Under the pieces are notes generated by a model. That model did not search any database, was not told the origin of the DNA, and saw only the letters and a program-made list of their open reading frames with translations. Shown piece after piece: positions 46,588 to 58,193 of a DNA stretch of 64,000 nucleotides (its first letter is position 1; each line of letters opens with the position of its first letter). A program made the translations under genes and the position numbers. Source of the DNA: Anaeramoeba ignava (lineage: Eukaryota > Metamonada > Anaeramoebidae); assembly GCA_028826165.1 (NCBI GenBank), contig JAPDFW010000134.1, forward strand, positions 62,001 to 126,000, in the 5' to 3' direction.

Positions 46588-47385
46588 TTATTTTCTTCTT
46601 CTAATTTCTAATTTAATTTTATTAATTTCTTTTTCTTTTTTTTCTAATTCATTTTCAAATTGTTCTTTTTGTTTTATTTGAGTTATTTTTCTTAAATTAG
46701 AAGAAGGATATTTTCTTAATTTTGAATCAATCATTTCTTTTTGTTCGTTTAATTTATCTAAATTTTGAAGTAATTCTTTCATTGTTTTATTTTTAAAATT
46801 TTCTTCATTTGTTTTTTTTTGAGGATTTTCTTCAATTTTCTTTTTCTTCATTTCTTTTTCTTGTTGATTTTTTGTTAAAATTTTTTTTGTTCCACTTTTT
46901 GGATTTTTTTGAAAATTTTTTGGAATATTTTTTTTGGGATTTTTTTGATTATTTAATTTAACTTGATTTTGAGAATTTTTGTTAGATTTTTGTGAATAAT
47001 TATTTTTTTGATTTGATATTTGGTTTTTTTGAAATTTATTTCCATTTTGAGTTTGAATTTTTTCTTTTTGTTTTTGAATTTGATTTTTATTTATCAATTT
47101 TTTTTTCAAATTTTCAATTAAATTCTTTTGGTTTTGATTTAAATTTTGGAGTTTTTGAATTTTTAACTCTTGATTTTTAAATTGATTTTTTATTGTTTCA
47201 TTTTCTTTTTGTTGTTTTTTGATTAATTGATTTAATTTTTGAATTTCTTGTTGAAAATTTTTGATTTTTTCTTGATAAGATTTTTCTTTTTGTTTGAAAA
47301 CTTCCATTTTATTTTCTTCATATAATTTTATTCTTGAATTATTTTGAATTGATTTAATTGATTTGAATTGAATTAGAAGATTCAT
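46588..47385 (-). CDS. Coiled-coil protein, 265 residues
   Basis: A single exon. Residues 20-95 form a coiled coil (KEKSYQEKIKNFQQEIQKLN). Residues 95-180 are an Asn/Lys/Gln-rich linker. Residues 195-265 form a second, tidier coiled coil (LLQNLDKLNEQKEMIDSKLR, a YPSS break, then ELEKKEKEINKIKLEIRRRK). The break with two antiparallel-looking helices resembles C-terminal modules of some ciliary or centrosomal proteins, but I cannot name the family. The upstream region lacks the usual TTTCATTTTT motif, and an in-frame stop lies just before the ATG. Its first residues (IKSIQNNSR) repeat a coding segment of the small gene upstream, so the two may be alternative products of one locus. Confidence 0.6.
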   Translation of the reverse strand: MNLLIQFKSIKSIQNNSRIKLYEENKMEVFKQKEKSYQEKIKNFQQEIQKLNQLIKKQQKENETIKNQFKNQELKIQKLQNLNQNQKNLIENLKKKLINKNQIQKQKEKIQTQNGNKFQKNQISNQKNNYSQKSNKNSQNQVKLNNQKNPKKNIPKNFQKNPKSGTKKILTKNQQEKEMKKKKIEENPQKKTNEENFKNKTMKELLQNLDKLNEQKEMIDSKLRKYPSSNLRKITQIKQKEQFENELEKKEKEINKIKLEIRRRK

Positions 47386-47493
47386 TTTTTAATAATTTTT
47401 TTTGAGGAATTTTTTTCTTTTTTTTTTTTTAATTAAAAAAAAAGTGGAATAAAAAAAAATAAATGGAATTTTAATTATTTTAAAAAGTTTTAA

Positions 47494-47763
47494 TTAAAAT
47501 TTTACTTGAAAATTTTGATTTCTTGAATTATTTTGAATTGATTTAATTGATTGAATTTCTTTTTTTGGATTTTGAAAATTATTTAAAAAAACCTTTTTTA
47601 AATTAAAAAACAAAACAAAAAAATTAAATTTTATTTTAAAAAAATTTTTAATTTAAAAATTACAAACCCAATTAAAAGAACTTTTTAATTCAATTTCTTT
47701 TTGATTTCTATTTGAAATTAAAGGAATAAAAGAAAAAGATTGATTCAAAATAAAATTTTCCAT
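47494..47763 (-). CDS. Small two-exon protein, 64 residues, function unknown
   Basis: Minus-strand exons 47763-47668 and 47592-47494, joined in phase 0; donor GTTTGT, acceptor AAAAAAG. The protein begins MENFILNQSFSFIPLISNRN and ends QSIKSIQNNSRNQNFQVKF. A TTTTCATTTTT promoter motif precedes the ATG. Its end shares a block of about 32 bases with the start of the next coding region downstream (47340-47372). A donor-like CAA-GTAAAATTTT sits just before the stop, so the transcript could continue into the coiled-coil gene, though no acceptor in the right phase was found. Confidence 0.45.
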
Positions 47764-48184
47764 TTTTTTTTAATAAAAGAAAAATGAAAATTAAAAAAAC
47801 AAAAACATTTTTTTAAATTTGAAATTTAAATTTTGACTTTAAAATTTTATTTTTTTTAAAAGAAAAGAAAATTAAAAATTTTTAAATGGGAAAAATTTTT
47901 ATTGAAACTTTTTGGGAAAAATTTTTTTTGCTTTTTCTGTTTTTATTTTTGTTTTAAAGAAAAAAAAATTTAATTAGAATATCAAAAAAAAAATGAATGG
48001 AAAACTCTAGAATTAAAAGTTATTCTTTTGTTTGTAAATTGAAAAAAAAGAAATTAAAAAGTAATTAAGTTGAATTTGTTAAAAAAAAAAAAGGATTAAG
48101 AAAATCAAAACGAACTTTTATTTGATTCCAATTTTTCCTCGAATTTTTCCTATTAAAAATTTAAAAAAAGAAAAAAAGATTATT
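47764..48184. other. Intergenic, no clear gene
   Basis: AT-rich sequence with promoter-like tracts for the small gene (TTTTCATTTTTC on the minus strand near 47780). A short stretch at 48100-48160 (minus: GAAAAATTCGAGGAAAAATT) could be a 3'-terminal exon of the ENTH gene, but no donor connects to it. Confidence 0.4.
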
Positions 48185-48484
48185 ATTTTAAATTATTATT
48201 TAAATTATTATTTTAAATTATTATTTTAAATTATTATTTTAAATTATTATTTAAATTATTATTTTAAATTATTATTTTAAATTATTATTTAAATTATTAT
48301 TTAAATTATTATTTTAAATTATTATTTTAAATTATTATTTAAATTATTATTTTAAATTATTATTTTAAATTATTATTTTAAATTATTATTTTAAATTATT
48401 ATTTTAAATTATTATTTTAAATTATTATTTTAAATTATTATTTAAATTATTATTTTAAATTATTATTTAAATTATTATTTTAAA
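48185..48484. repeat. AATTATTATTTTAA-type tandem repeat
   Basis: About 300 bases of ATTATTTTAAATT and ATTATTTAAATT units directly after the stop codon of the ENTH gene. Confidence 0.85.
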
Positions 48485-50997
48485 TTATTTTAAATTTAAA
48501 CCTTTTGATGGTGTAACTTTCTTAGGTTTATTTGTTCCTAAAGAAAGATCAACAAAATCATCAATTCCAGTCCATAAAGTCTTTTTTTCTTGAGATTTTG
48601 TTTCTTTTTGATTTTTAACTGCTTTTTTTGATTTTAATTGATTTGAGTTTGATTGAATATTTGGAAATTCATTCATTTCTGGAAATGCAACATCTTGAAG
48701 ATTAACAGGTTTTTGAGGAGATAGAATTGTTGGTTCTGTTGGATATGAAACAAATTCAGTGAATCCAGTATCATTTTGATTTGGATCATTTGGAAATTGA
48801 ATTTGATTTGGATTTTGATTTGGATTTTGAATTGGAAATTGAATTTGATTTGGATTTTGATTTGGAAATTGAATTTGATTTGGATTTTGATTTGGAAATT
48901 GAATTTGATTTGGATCATTTGGAAATTGGATTTGATTTGGATCTGGAAATTCAATTGGATTTCCATCTGGGAATTGATTTTGATTTTGATTTTGATTTTC
49001 ATTTTCATTTAATTCTTCATTTTCCATTGTTTTTTCATTCGAATTAAATTCAAAATCAATCAAACTTTTTTCCGGTTTTGTTTTTTTTGTTGTTGTTATT
49101 TTTTTCGGTTTTTGGATTGTTTCTTTTTTTTTATTGGTTCGTTCTTTTTTTGGTGGATCTGCTTTTGCTCTGTTAACAATGATTTTAAATTTGTTTTTTA
49201 TTGGAAATTCTTTTTTCTTGATGTGAATATGTTTTGGTTCTTGTTCTGGTTCTGATTGTGATTGTGATTGTGATTGTGATTCTTGTTCTTGTTCTTGTTC
49301 TGATTCTGATTCTGATTCTTGTTCTTGTTCTGATTCTGAATCACTTTTTGGATATTCTTCTCTGATTTTTTTTAATTTAAATTTTAATTTTAATTTTAAA
49401 TTTTAATTTTAATTTTTATTTTATAAATGAATTTTAATTTTTATACCTTTTAATATGAGCTTTTTTTCGAGGTTTTGTTGAATGAGATAAATTTTGAACT
49501 TTTTAAAAAAAAAATTAATAAAAACAAAAATAAATTTTATTTTGATTTCTGAAAAAAAAAATAATCTTGAATTACATTTATGAATATCATCAGAAGAAAA
49601 ACCAATATATTTATTCTTATTTTTTCTTGCTGTTATTCTTTCTTTTTTAAGAACATTAAGATCACTAATAAGAGGTAATAATTTTTTACTTTTTTCTCTG
49701 ACTAAAAAAAATTTAATAAATAAAAAGTCAACAAAATGTTTTTTGAAAATAATTTATCAAAAATTTTACCATTAATTCCTTGATCTTTTCTATTCTCAAA
49801 ATATTTGAATGATGCTAATTGTTTAATAGCAAATTTATTTCTTCTAATTTCATCAACTGCTCTTTTACTTCCATTTTTTAAAAGATGTTCAATTACAAGA
49901 AGAGTCTAATTGATTTATAAATTTAGATTTTGTTTTTTTAAAGTTTTGTTAATTTGAAAAATTTCCCTTTTTTTTTGTTTTTATAAAAAGAGAAATATTG
50001 AACTTGTTTTTTTTACTTTATAAACTATTTTCCAATGTTCTTCTCCTAATCTATCCCAAATTGTTGCTAAAACTTGATCACATTCAGTACTATTTTCAAT
50101 TTAATTTTAATTTATTTCAAATTAATTATTTCAATTTTAATTTATTTTCATTTTAATTTTAAATTAATTTTATTTCAATTTATTTCCAATTTAATTTTAA
50201 TTTTAATTTTTATTTCCAATTTAATTTTATTTTATTTCAATTTTAATTTAATTTCAATCTAAATTCAATTTAATTTTATTTCATTTCAATCTAAATTCAA
50301 TTTAATTTCAATTTAATTTCAATTTAATTTTAAATTTATTTCAAATTAATTATTTCAATTTAATTTATTTTCAATTTATTTTAATTTATTTAATTTCATT
50401 TCAAATTAATTTCAAATTATTTTTATTTCATTTCAAATTATTTTTATTTCCAATTTAATTTATTTTTATTTCCAATCTAAATTCAATTTAATTTCAATTT
50501 AATTTCAATTTCAATTTAATTTCCAATTAATTTTCAATTAATTTATTTTCATTTTATTTCAAATTAATTAAATTTATTTCAAATTAATTATTTCAATTTA
50601 AATTTAATTTCAAATTATTTATTTCCAATTTATTTTTATTTCAATTTAATTTCAATTTAATTTCAATTTATTTAATTTCAATTTATTTAATTTCAATTTA
50701 ATTTCAATTTATTTAATTTCAATTTAATTTCAAATTAATTTCATTTCAATTTGATTTTATTAGTTGAATTTGATTAACACACGAATCATAAGTATATTTT
50801 GAAATTTCTGCAAGAAGTGTTGATGAAGGGCCTGATTGATCTTTGTTTGTTGCATCTCGAACTTTAATTTCACATTCTTCATATTGAAGAACAAAATTTT
50901 TTCTGTTTATTTTTTTTTTATTTTTTTTTAATTGAAATTTTTTAAATTGAATTGAGAATGGAAATCTTTTATAAATTTACATTTTTGCCCAACTCAT
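48485..50997 (-). CDS. ENTH-domain clathrin adaptor (epsin/epsinR-like)
   Basis: Minus-strand exons 50997-50981, 50902-50783, 50089-50017, 49905-49770, 49701-49576, 49498-49447 and 49361-48485; 466 residues, all phases agree. Residues 1-150 are an ENTH domain: IKVRDATNKDQSGPSSTLL, EISKYTYDS, IWDRLGEEHWKIVYKTLLVI, EHLLKNGS, FKYFENRKDQGINVREK. A Glu/Ser/Gln stretch follows, then a basic region. Next comes a repeat of (N)PNQIQFPNQ units (about residues 310-370) whose NP and FP dipeptides could act as adaptor- or EH-binding motifs. The tail holds WTGIDDFVDLSLG, resembling acidic clathrin or AP-binding peptides. Such proteins link phosphoinositide membranes to clathrin. The donor at 50782 is GTGTGT. 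It is divergent from ALIX. Confidence 0.88.
50090..50782 (-). repeat. Intron of TTAAATTGAAATT repeats in the ENTH gene
   Basis: The sense strand is AAATTGAAATTAAATTGAAA with variants, about 700 bases, inside the ENTH domain between TYDS and TECDQ. Acceptor is AAAATAG. Confidence 0.8.
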
Positions 50998-51352
50998 TTT
51001 ATTTAAAATGAAAAAAGGAAAAAGAAATAAAATTGAAAAATGAAAAAAAAATGAAAAATGAAAAAAGAAAAAAATGAAAAAAAAATTTTTCTTCTTTTTT
51101 TATTTTTTTAATTTTAAATTTTTTTGTTTATTTGAAAGGAGAAAAAAAATAAAAACAAAATAAAACTAAGAATTAAAAACAACAAATAAATTTTTTAACC
51201 ATCTTATTCATTTTAATTTAAAAAAATTGATCAATAAAAAATAAATAAAAAATTTCAATTAAAAATTTTTTTTTTGTCAATTTTTTTTTTTCATTTTTTT
51301 CTTTTTCATTTTTTTTTCCTTTTTTCAATTTTATCTTTTTATTTTTTTTTTG
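50998..51352. promoter_or_regulatory. Divergent promoter of the ENTH and ALIX genes
   Basis: Minus strand (51005-51085): several TTTTTCATTTTTTTT motifs upstream of the ENTH ATG. Plus strand (51275-51320): TTTTTTTTCATTTTTTTC and CTTTTTCATTTTTTTT upstream of the ALIX ATG at 51353. The middle (51110-51250) is plain AT-rich. Both genes serve endosomal or membrane traffic, so shared control is plausible but unproven. Confidence 0.55.
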
Positions 51353-54300
51353 ATGCTTTCTTTTCCATTAAAAAAAGCTGAAAGAGCTGATATTTTTGGT
51401 TCTTTACGCAAATTTATTAACAAAAATTATAATAAATCATTTGCAGATCATGAAAAAGATGCAACAACAATACATCAACTTAGACAACAAATAAAAGATG
51501 CAGTTACAATTGATAGCATTGAAAATTTTTATCAGTAAAATCAAAAACCAAATTATAAATATTAAATTATTTACAATTAAATTATTTATAATTAAATTAT
51601 TTATAATTAAATTATTTACAATTAAATTATTTACAAATAAATTATTTACAAATAAATTATTTACAATTATTAAATTATTTACAATTAAATTATTTACAAT
51701 TAAATTATTTACAATTAAATTATTTACAATTAAATTATTTACAATTATTAAATTATTTACAATTATTAAATTATTTACAAATAAATTATTTACAATTAAA
51801 TTATTTACAATTAAGTTATTTACAATTAAATTATTTACAATTAAATTATTTACAATTATTAAATTATTTACAAATAAATTATTTACAATATTAAGTTATT
51901 TACAATTAAATTATTTATAATTATTAAATTATTTACAATTAAGTTATTTACAATTAAATTATTTACAATTATTAAATTATTTACAAATAAATTATTTATA
52001 ATTAAATTATTTACAAATAAATTATTTATAATTAAATTATTTACAAATAAATTATTTACAATTATTAAATTATTTACAAATAAATTATTTACAAATAAAT
52101 TATTTACAATTAAATTATTTATAATTAAATTATTTACAATTAAATTATTTACAAATAAATTATTTATAATTAAATTATTTACAATTAAATTATTTACAAA
52201 TATTAAATTATTTACAATTAATAAATTATTTACAAATAAATTATTTACAATTAAATTATTTACAATTAAATTATTTACAAATAAATTATTTACAATTAAA
52301 TTATTTACAAATAAATTATTTATAATTAAATTATTTACAATTAAATTATTTATAATTAAATTATTTACAAATAAATTATTTATAATTAAATTATTTACAA
52401 TTAAATTATGCTAGATATTTTGCTTATCTTTTATTAATTGAGAAAAAATTTCCAACAAAAGGAAATGATAAAAAAGCTTTGAGAGTTAATTGGGTTTGGT
52501 ATGATGCTTTTAAAAACAAGAATTGCTGTAATTAGTTTTAAATCAAAAAAATAAATTAAAAATTAAAAATTAAAAATTAAAAATAAATAAAAAAGCATCA
52601 TATTTTCTAGAATTAGAAAAAGCATCAATTCTTTTTAATTTATCAGCAATATGTTGTTCAAACGCAGCAGATTCAAATTTATCATCAGCAGACAGTCTTA
52701 GATTAGCAGTTCAAAATTTTCAAATTGCTGCTGGAGCATTAACTTATATTCAAGAACAATTATTACCAAAACTTCCACAAGGAATGACACCAGATCTTGC
52801 TCCAGATTCAATTAGAACCCTTATTTCATTAAATCTTGCTCAAGCTCAAGAATGTATTGTTGAAAAAGCAATTAATTCAAAAATGAAACCAATTACTTTA
52901 AAAAAATTGGCTATTCAAACTGCAATTGATTATGAAAAAACCCAACAATTACTTAAATCTTCTCCAATTTCAAATATGGTTCCTCGAGTATAAATAAATT
53001 AATAAATAATTTAATAAATAAATTAATAAATAAATTAATAAATAAATTAATAAATAAATTAATAAATAAATTAATAAATAAATTAATAAATAAATTAATA
53101 AATAAATTAATAAATAAATTAATAAATAAATTTATAAATAAATTAATAAATAAATTAATAAATAAATTAATAAATAAATTAATAAATAAATAAATAAATT
53201 AATAAATAAATTAATAAATAAATTAATTAATAAATAAATTAATAAATAAATTAATAAATAAATTAATAAATAAATAAATAAATTAATAAATAAATTAATA
53301 AATAAATTAATAATTAAATTTATAAATAAATTAACAAATAAATTAATAATTAAATTAATAAATAAATAAATAAATTAATAAATAAATTAATAAATAAATT
53401 AATAAATAAATAAATAAATAAATTAATAAATTAATAAATAAATTAATAAATAAATTAATAAATAAATTAATAAATAAATTAATAAATAAATTAACAAATA
53501 AATTAATAAATAAATTAATAAATAAATTAATAATTAAATTAATAATTAAATTAATAATTAAATTAATAAATAAATAAATTAATAAATTAATAAATAAATT
53601 AATAAATAAATTAATAAATAAATTAATAAATTAATAAATTAATAAATTAATAAATTAATAAATTAATAAATTAATAAATTAATAAATTAATAAATTAATA
53701 AATAAATTAATAATTAAATTAATAATTAAATTAATAATTAAATTAATAAATAAATTAATAATTAAATTAATAATTAAATTAATAAATAAATTAATAAATA
53801 AATAAATTAATAAATTAATAAATAAATTAATAAATAAATTAATAAATAAATTAATAAATAAATTAATAAATAAATTAATAATTAAATTAATAAATAAATT
53901 TATAAATAAATTAATAAATAAATTAATAAATAAATTAATAAATAAATTAATAATTAAATATGTTCTTTTTTATAAAAAAAAAAGAATTTTGCTCCTTATT
54001 TAGAAATTAAGAAATTATATTTTCAAGTTCTTGCAAATCGATATGAAGCTCAAGTTTTAGAAAAAGCACAAAAACAAGGAGCAAGAGTTTCAAGATTAAC
54101 ATTAGCAAATTCATTGGCAAAAACAATGTCAAGTCATTTAAAACATTGTTCAAATCTTAAAGAAAAAGTAGAAGGAATTCAAAAAGTATTTATTAAAAAA
54201 TTAATAATTAAAAATTTTATAATTGAAAAATTTAAAATTAAAAAATTTATAATTAAAAATTTTATAATTGAAAAATTAATAATTGAAAAATTTATAATTA

Positions 54301-56114
54301 AAAAATTAATTATTGAAAAATTTATAATTAAAAAATTAGAAAACAAAAAGTGAATTTGAAAAAGCAGTCAAAGAAAATGATACAATTTATCTTCAAACTG
54401 TTCCAGATGTAAGTACTCTTACAGAAATTCCAGGACATTCATTAGCTGCTCCAACACCATTACCAGATTTTAGTAAATATCTTGAAGGAGATTTATTTCA
54501 TGGATTACTTCCTTTACATTCACAAGAAGGACTAAAAAGATATAATGAACTTTTAGATAATAAAATCTCTACTCTTCAAGAATATGTTTCTGCAAAAAAT
54601 GAACAAATTCATACAACATTTGAAGAGTTAGGTTTACCTGGTTCAATTCTTATTCTTCAACTTTCAAAAGGAATTCCAGAAGAAGTTAGAACTAAACTTG
54701 AAAATTGCAAAGAACAAGTAAAAAAGCAAAAAAATTTTTTTGATAGTTTTTTTTTCACCTTTTTTTTAAATTGAATTTTTTAAATTGAATTTTTTTTTTA
54801 TCATTAAATTTAGGGTGGTTTAAATTTATTAACTGAACTTCGTGATACTATTAAAACTTTAAGAGAGCAATCACAAATTATGTTGAATGAACTTGTTCAA
54901 ATTATTCGAAAAGAAGATGATGAAGATTTGCAATACAGATTAAAATATGGAACAAAATGGAATCGGTAAAATTTATTTTAATTTTTAATTTTAATTTTTA
55001 ATTGAATTTTTAAATGAATTTTAATTTTAAAATTAGCCCAACATCAGGTGAAATAAATGCTAAATATATGAAAGATATTAGTAGATATACACAAACATTC
55101 GAGAAAGCATCAAAATCAGATTCAATTATTGATACCAAAATTGAAAAGCATCGAAGTGGATTAGAAATGCTTCTTTTAAGTGAAGAACAAATTGTTCAAA
55201 AATTACAAGTGAAATTAATTCAAAAAGTAGATGATCAAACAACCGAAATTGCAAATGAATTAAAATCATATATTGATAAATTAGAAGCAATGCAAAGTGA
55301 AAGAGAAAAAATGCTAAATGAAATTCATGAAAAAAAAGAAAAAGATGATCCAATGAGCTTTTTACTTAATATTCAACCACATGAATTTTTGGATAAAGCA
55401 ATTGATACTAATATTCAAAAGGTATATGGAGAATTTATGAAAGTTATAGAAGATGGATTGCAAGAACAAGATGGTTTATTAGAAAAAGTAAAAGAATTAA
55501 ATCAACAATTTGTTGATTCAAAAAAAGATCAGGATGATAAAGATGATAAAAATAATCCTTTACAAGAATTATCTTCTGCACTTTCAGCTTATTCTGGAAT
55601 TCATTCAGATCTTGAGGAAGGATTTCGTTTTTATACAACTTTTCAAGTAGAATTTTTAAATTATTTTTAATATTAAAATTAAAATTAAAATTAAAATTTA
55701 AATTTAAATTGAAATTAAAATATTTTTTAGGATTCAGTAAAAACTTTAAGAAATAAAATTGAGGATTTTGTTCTTGCTAGAGATTTGGAAAAAACAGATT
55801 TATTAGACTCACTTGGTCAAAAAGAAGATAAAGAAAATAAAACTCAAAATCAAAGTGAAAATTATCAAATTCCTCAACAATTTAATCAACAATTTAATCA
55901 ACAAAATTATCAACAATTTCCTCAACAATTTAATCAACAATTTCCTCAACAATTTAATCAATTTCCTCAACAATTTAATCAACAACCTGGTCCTCAATTT
56001 TATTATCAACAACCTGGTCCTCAATTTGGTTATCAACAACCTCAATTTATGCAACAATTTGGAACTGCTCCTCCAATGGAAAAAAAAGATAAAAAAAACA
56101 AGAAGAAAAAATAA
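51353..56114 (+). CDS. PDCD6IP: ALIX/Bro1 ESCRT-associated protein (BRO1 - V domain - Gln/Pro-rich tail)
   Basis: Exons 51353-51534, 52415-52527, 52596-52987, 53985-54185, 54340-54717, 54814-54965, 55037-55646 and 55731-56114; 803 residues. Residues 1 to about 385 are a BRO1 domain (YFAYLLLIEKKFP, VNWVWYDAF, SYFLELEKASILFNLSA, DLAPDSIRTLISLNLAQAQE, NRYEAQVLEKA). The V-shaped coiled-coil domain follows to about 700 (GGLNLLTELRDTIKTLREQ, SGEINAKYMKDI). The last 100 residues repeat FNQQ/FPQQ/QPGPQF and end with a lysine run (KKNKKKK). ALIX binds ESCRT-III and cargo in multivesicular body formation, membrane repair and cytokinesis. Two introns are repeat-swollen (880 and 997 bases), the rest short. 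The in-frame TTG before the ATG is ignored. Confidence 0.92.
51535..52414 (+). repeat. Intron of AAATTATTTACAATT repeats in ALIX
   Basis: About 57 copies of a 15-16 bp unit (AAATTATTTACAATTA, AAATTATTTACAAAT), donor GTAAAATC, acceptor TATGCTAG. Phase 2 is kept. Confidence 0.9.
52988..53984 (+). repeat. Intron of TTAATAAATAAA repeats in ALIX
   Basis: About 1 kb of AATAAATTAATA units, essentially the same motif as the intron at 1-1444 of the unrelated Rho GEF gene. Donor GTATAAAT, acceptor AAAAAAG. Phase 0. Confidence 0.9.
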
Positions 56115-56219
56115 ATCTTTTCTTTTTCCGTTTTTTTTTTTTTTGATTTGCTTTGATTTACTTTCTTTCCATTTTTTTCTTTTTTGAATTTTCAAATTTT
56201 TCTTTTGCTTTCTAAAAAC

Positions 56220-56285
56220 AATCCAAAATTTTTCATTTTAATTTTTTTCATTTTTTTCATTTTAATTTTTCATTTTAAATTTTTA
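56220..56285 (+). promoter_or_regulatory. Promoter with three TTTTTCATTTT motifs
   Basis: CATTTTTTTCATTTT, TTTTTCATTTTAA and TTTTTCATTTTAAATT lie between about 56234 and 56280, just before the glycerate kinase ATG at 56286. They show that the longer in-frame extension to 56184 is promoter rather than coding. Confidence 0.5.
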
Positions 56286-57455
56286 ATGAATATTTTAACT
56301 GCATTTTCAACATTTAAAGATAGTTTAAATGCAGAAAAAGTTGGAGAAGCAATAATTAAAACATTAAAACAAATTCTTCCAAAAGAAACAAAATTTACAA
56401 ATTTACCTTTAAGTGATGGAGGTGAAAATTTCATAGAAGCATTAAAAACATGTTTAGAACTGGAAACAATAGAAGTTCCAGTTATTGGTCCATTAGGAAC
56501 ACCAATGATGAGTTCATATGGTTCAAGCAAAAAAGAAAAAGGACTTGCAATTATCGAAATGGCGAAAGCAAGTGGAATAGAACATGTGCCAGAAAAAGAT
56601 CGAAATCCACTTTTGACAACAACATATGGCACAGGGCAATTGATTAGAAGAGCGATTGTCGATCAACATGACCGTCTATTAGTGGCAATTGGGGGTTCTG
56701 CAACGAACGACGCAGGGCTCGGTGCTTTAAGTGCACTTGGATATAAATTCTCATTTGATCCACATTTTGCCCCCGAAGAAGAGCATTTTTTAAGTGGAGG
56801 AGATCTTGTTAAAATTCGGGACATTTCAAAGCCCAAGCACTTGATTACTGATGAAATCAAAATGGATCTTGCTTGCGATGTTGTCAATCCTTTTACTGGA
56901 CCAAATGGAGCCGTTGAAATTTTCTCTTTTCAAAAGGGGGCAAAAACGGAACAAATGAGAAGGCAACTTGAAGATGGAATGTGTAATGTGAGGGATATTT
57001 TTCGAAGAAAGTTCCATGTTGATTTGGATGCTATTCAGGGATCTGGTGCTGCTGGAGGATTGGGAGGTGGTTTATATGTGGGTTGCTCGGCAAAAATTAA
57101 AAGTGGAATTGAAATTCTTGCCGGAATTGTTCAATTAGAAAAACATGTTGCAAATTCAAGTGTAGTTTTTACTGGTGAAGGATGTTATGATTCACAAACA
57201 AAATATGGGAAAGTTGTTTCTTATGTTCAAACTTTGTGTAAAAAGTATAATGTTCCTTTGGTTGTTTTGTGTGGGAAATCTTTGGTTAAAAATAATATTA
57301 ATGATGAAAGGTTTTTTCAGGTTCATTCTTTGGATTCGATGTTTGTTAAAGACCAATCAATGAAGAAACCTGAATTTTGTTTGAAGAAACTTGTTTTGGA
57401 TCGAGCCTGTTTTTTTCCTGTTATTGGAAAGAAAATAAACAAAGACAAAATCTAA
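56286..57455 (+). CDS. Glycerate kinase, bacterial GlxK/GK-I type
   Basis: An intronless gene of 389 residues. Family motifs in order: PLSDGGENFIEAL (about 41-53), VIGPLGTPMMSSYG, ATNDAGLGALSALGYKF with GGSATND at about 140, GPNGAVEIFSFQKGA, GSGAAGGLGGGLYVG (about 255) and FTGEGCYDSQTKYGK (about 300). The enzyme phosphorylates D-glycerate with ATP (to 2-phosphoglycerate in characterised members of this family). This fold family is common in bacteria and patchy in eukaryotes; animals use an unrelated kinase. The absence of introns, and a middle part less AT-rich than its neighbours (56650-57050), fit acquisition from bacteria, though the codon bias is otherwise local. The start at 56286 is chosen because the family begins at this methionine and the upstream 34 codons are promoter-like. 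Confidence 0.92.
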   Translation: MNILTAFSTFKDSLNAEKVGEAIIKTLKQILPKETKFTNLPLSDGGENFIEALKTCLELETIEVPVIGPLGTPMMSSYGSSKKEKGLAIIEMAKASGIEHVPEKDRNPLLTTTYGTGQLIRRAIVDQHDRLLVAIGGSATNDAGLGALSALGYKFSFDPHFAPEEEHFLSGGDLVKIRDISKPKHLITDEIKMDLACDVVNPFTGPNGAVEIFSFQKGAKTEQMRRQLEDGMCNVRDIFRRKFHVDLDAIQGSGAAGGLGGGLYVGCSAKIKSGIEILAGIVQLEKHVANSSVVFTGEGCYDSQTKYGKVVSYVQTLCKKYNVPLVVLCGKSLVKNNINDERFFQVHSLDSMFVKDQSMKKPEFCLKKLVLDRACFFPVIGKKINKDKI

Positions 57456-58100
57456 AAATAAAATATTGAATTAAATTAAATATTGAATATTGAATTAAAT
57501 ATTGAATTAAATATTGAATTAAATATTGAATTAAATATTAAATTGAATTGAATTAAATATTAAATTGAATTGAATTGAATATTGAATTGAATTGAATATT
57601 GAATTAAATATTAAATTGAATTGAATTGAATTAAATATTGAATTAAAAATTAAATAATGAATATTGAATTGAATTGAATTGAATATTGAATTGAATTAAA
57701 TATTGAATATTAAATTGAGTTAAATTGAATAGAATTGAATATTGAATTGAATTGAATATTGAATTAAATATTGAATTGAATATTGAATTGAATATTGAAT
57801 TGAAATGAATTAAATAATGAATACTGAATTGAATTAAATATTAAATATTGAATTGAATTGAATATTGAATTAAATATTAAATATTAAATATTGAATACTG
57901 AATTAAATTAAATTGAATATTAAATATTGAATTGAAATTGAATTAAATATTGAATTGAATTAAATAAAATTGAATTGAATATTGAATTGAATAGAATTAA
58001 ATATTGAATTGAATTAAATATTAAATTGAATTAAATATTAAATTGAATTAAATATTGAATTAAATATTAAATTGAATATTGAATTAAATATTGAAATGGA
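57456..58100. repeat. Intergenic ATTGAATTAAAT repeats
   Basis: About 640 bases of irregular TATTGAATTGAATTGAATTA units between the glycerate kinase and the EF-hand gene. No coding sequence. Confidence 0.85.
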
Positions 58101-58193
58101 AAAAGAGAATAAAAAAATTCTGAATTGATTAAGAAATAAAGAAGAAATTTTTTTTTCATTTTTCTTCTTTCATTTTAAATATTTTGTTCTAAA

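Noticed and set aside
51535-52414. CRISPR-like array (regular 15-16 bp units)
   Set aside because: No distinct spacers; it is a continuous tandem repeat inside a eukaryotic intron.
56184-56285. N-terminal hydrophobic extension of glycerate kinase (possible targeting signal)
   Set aside because: The stretch is the T-rich promoter with CATTTT motifs, and the family starts at the methionine at 56286.
56286-57455. Bacterial contamination
   Set aside because: It is embedded between eukaryotic split genes, with the local promoter motif and local codon bias.
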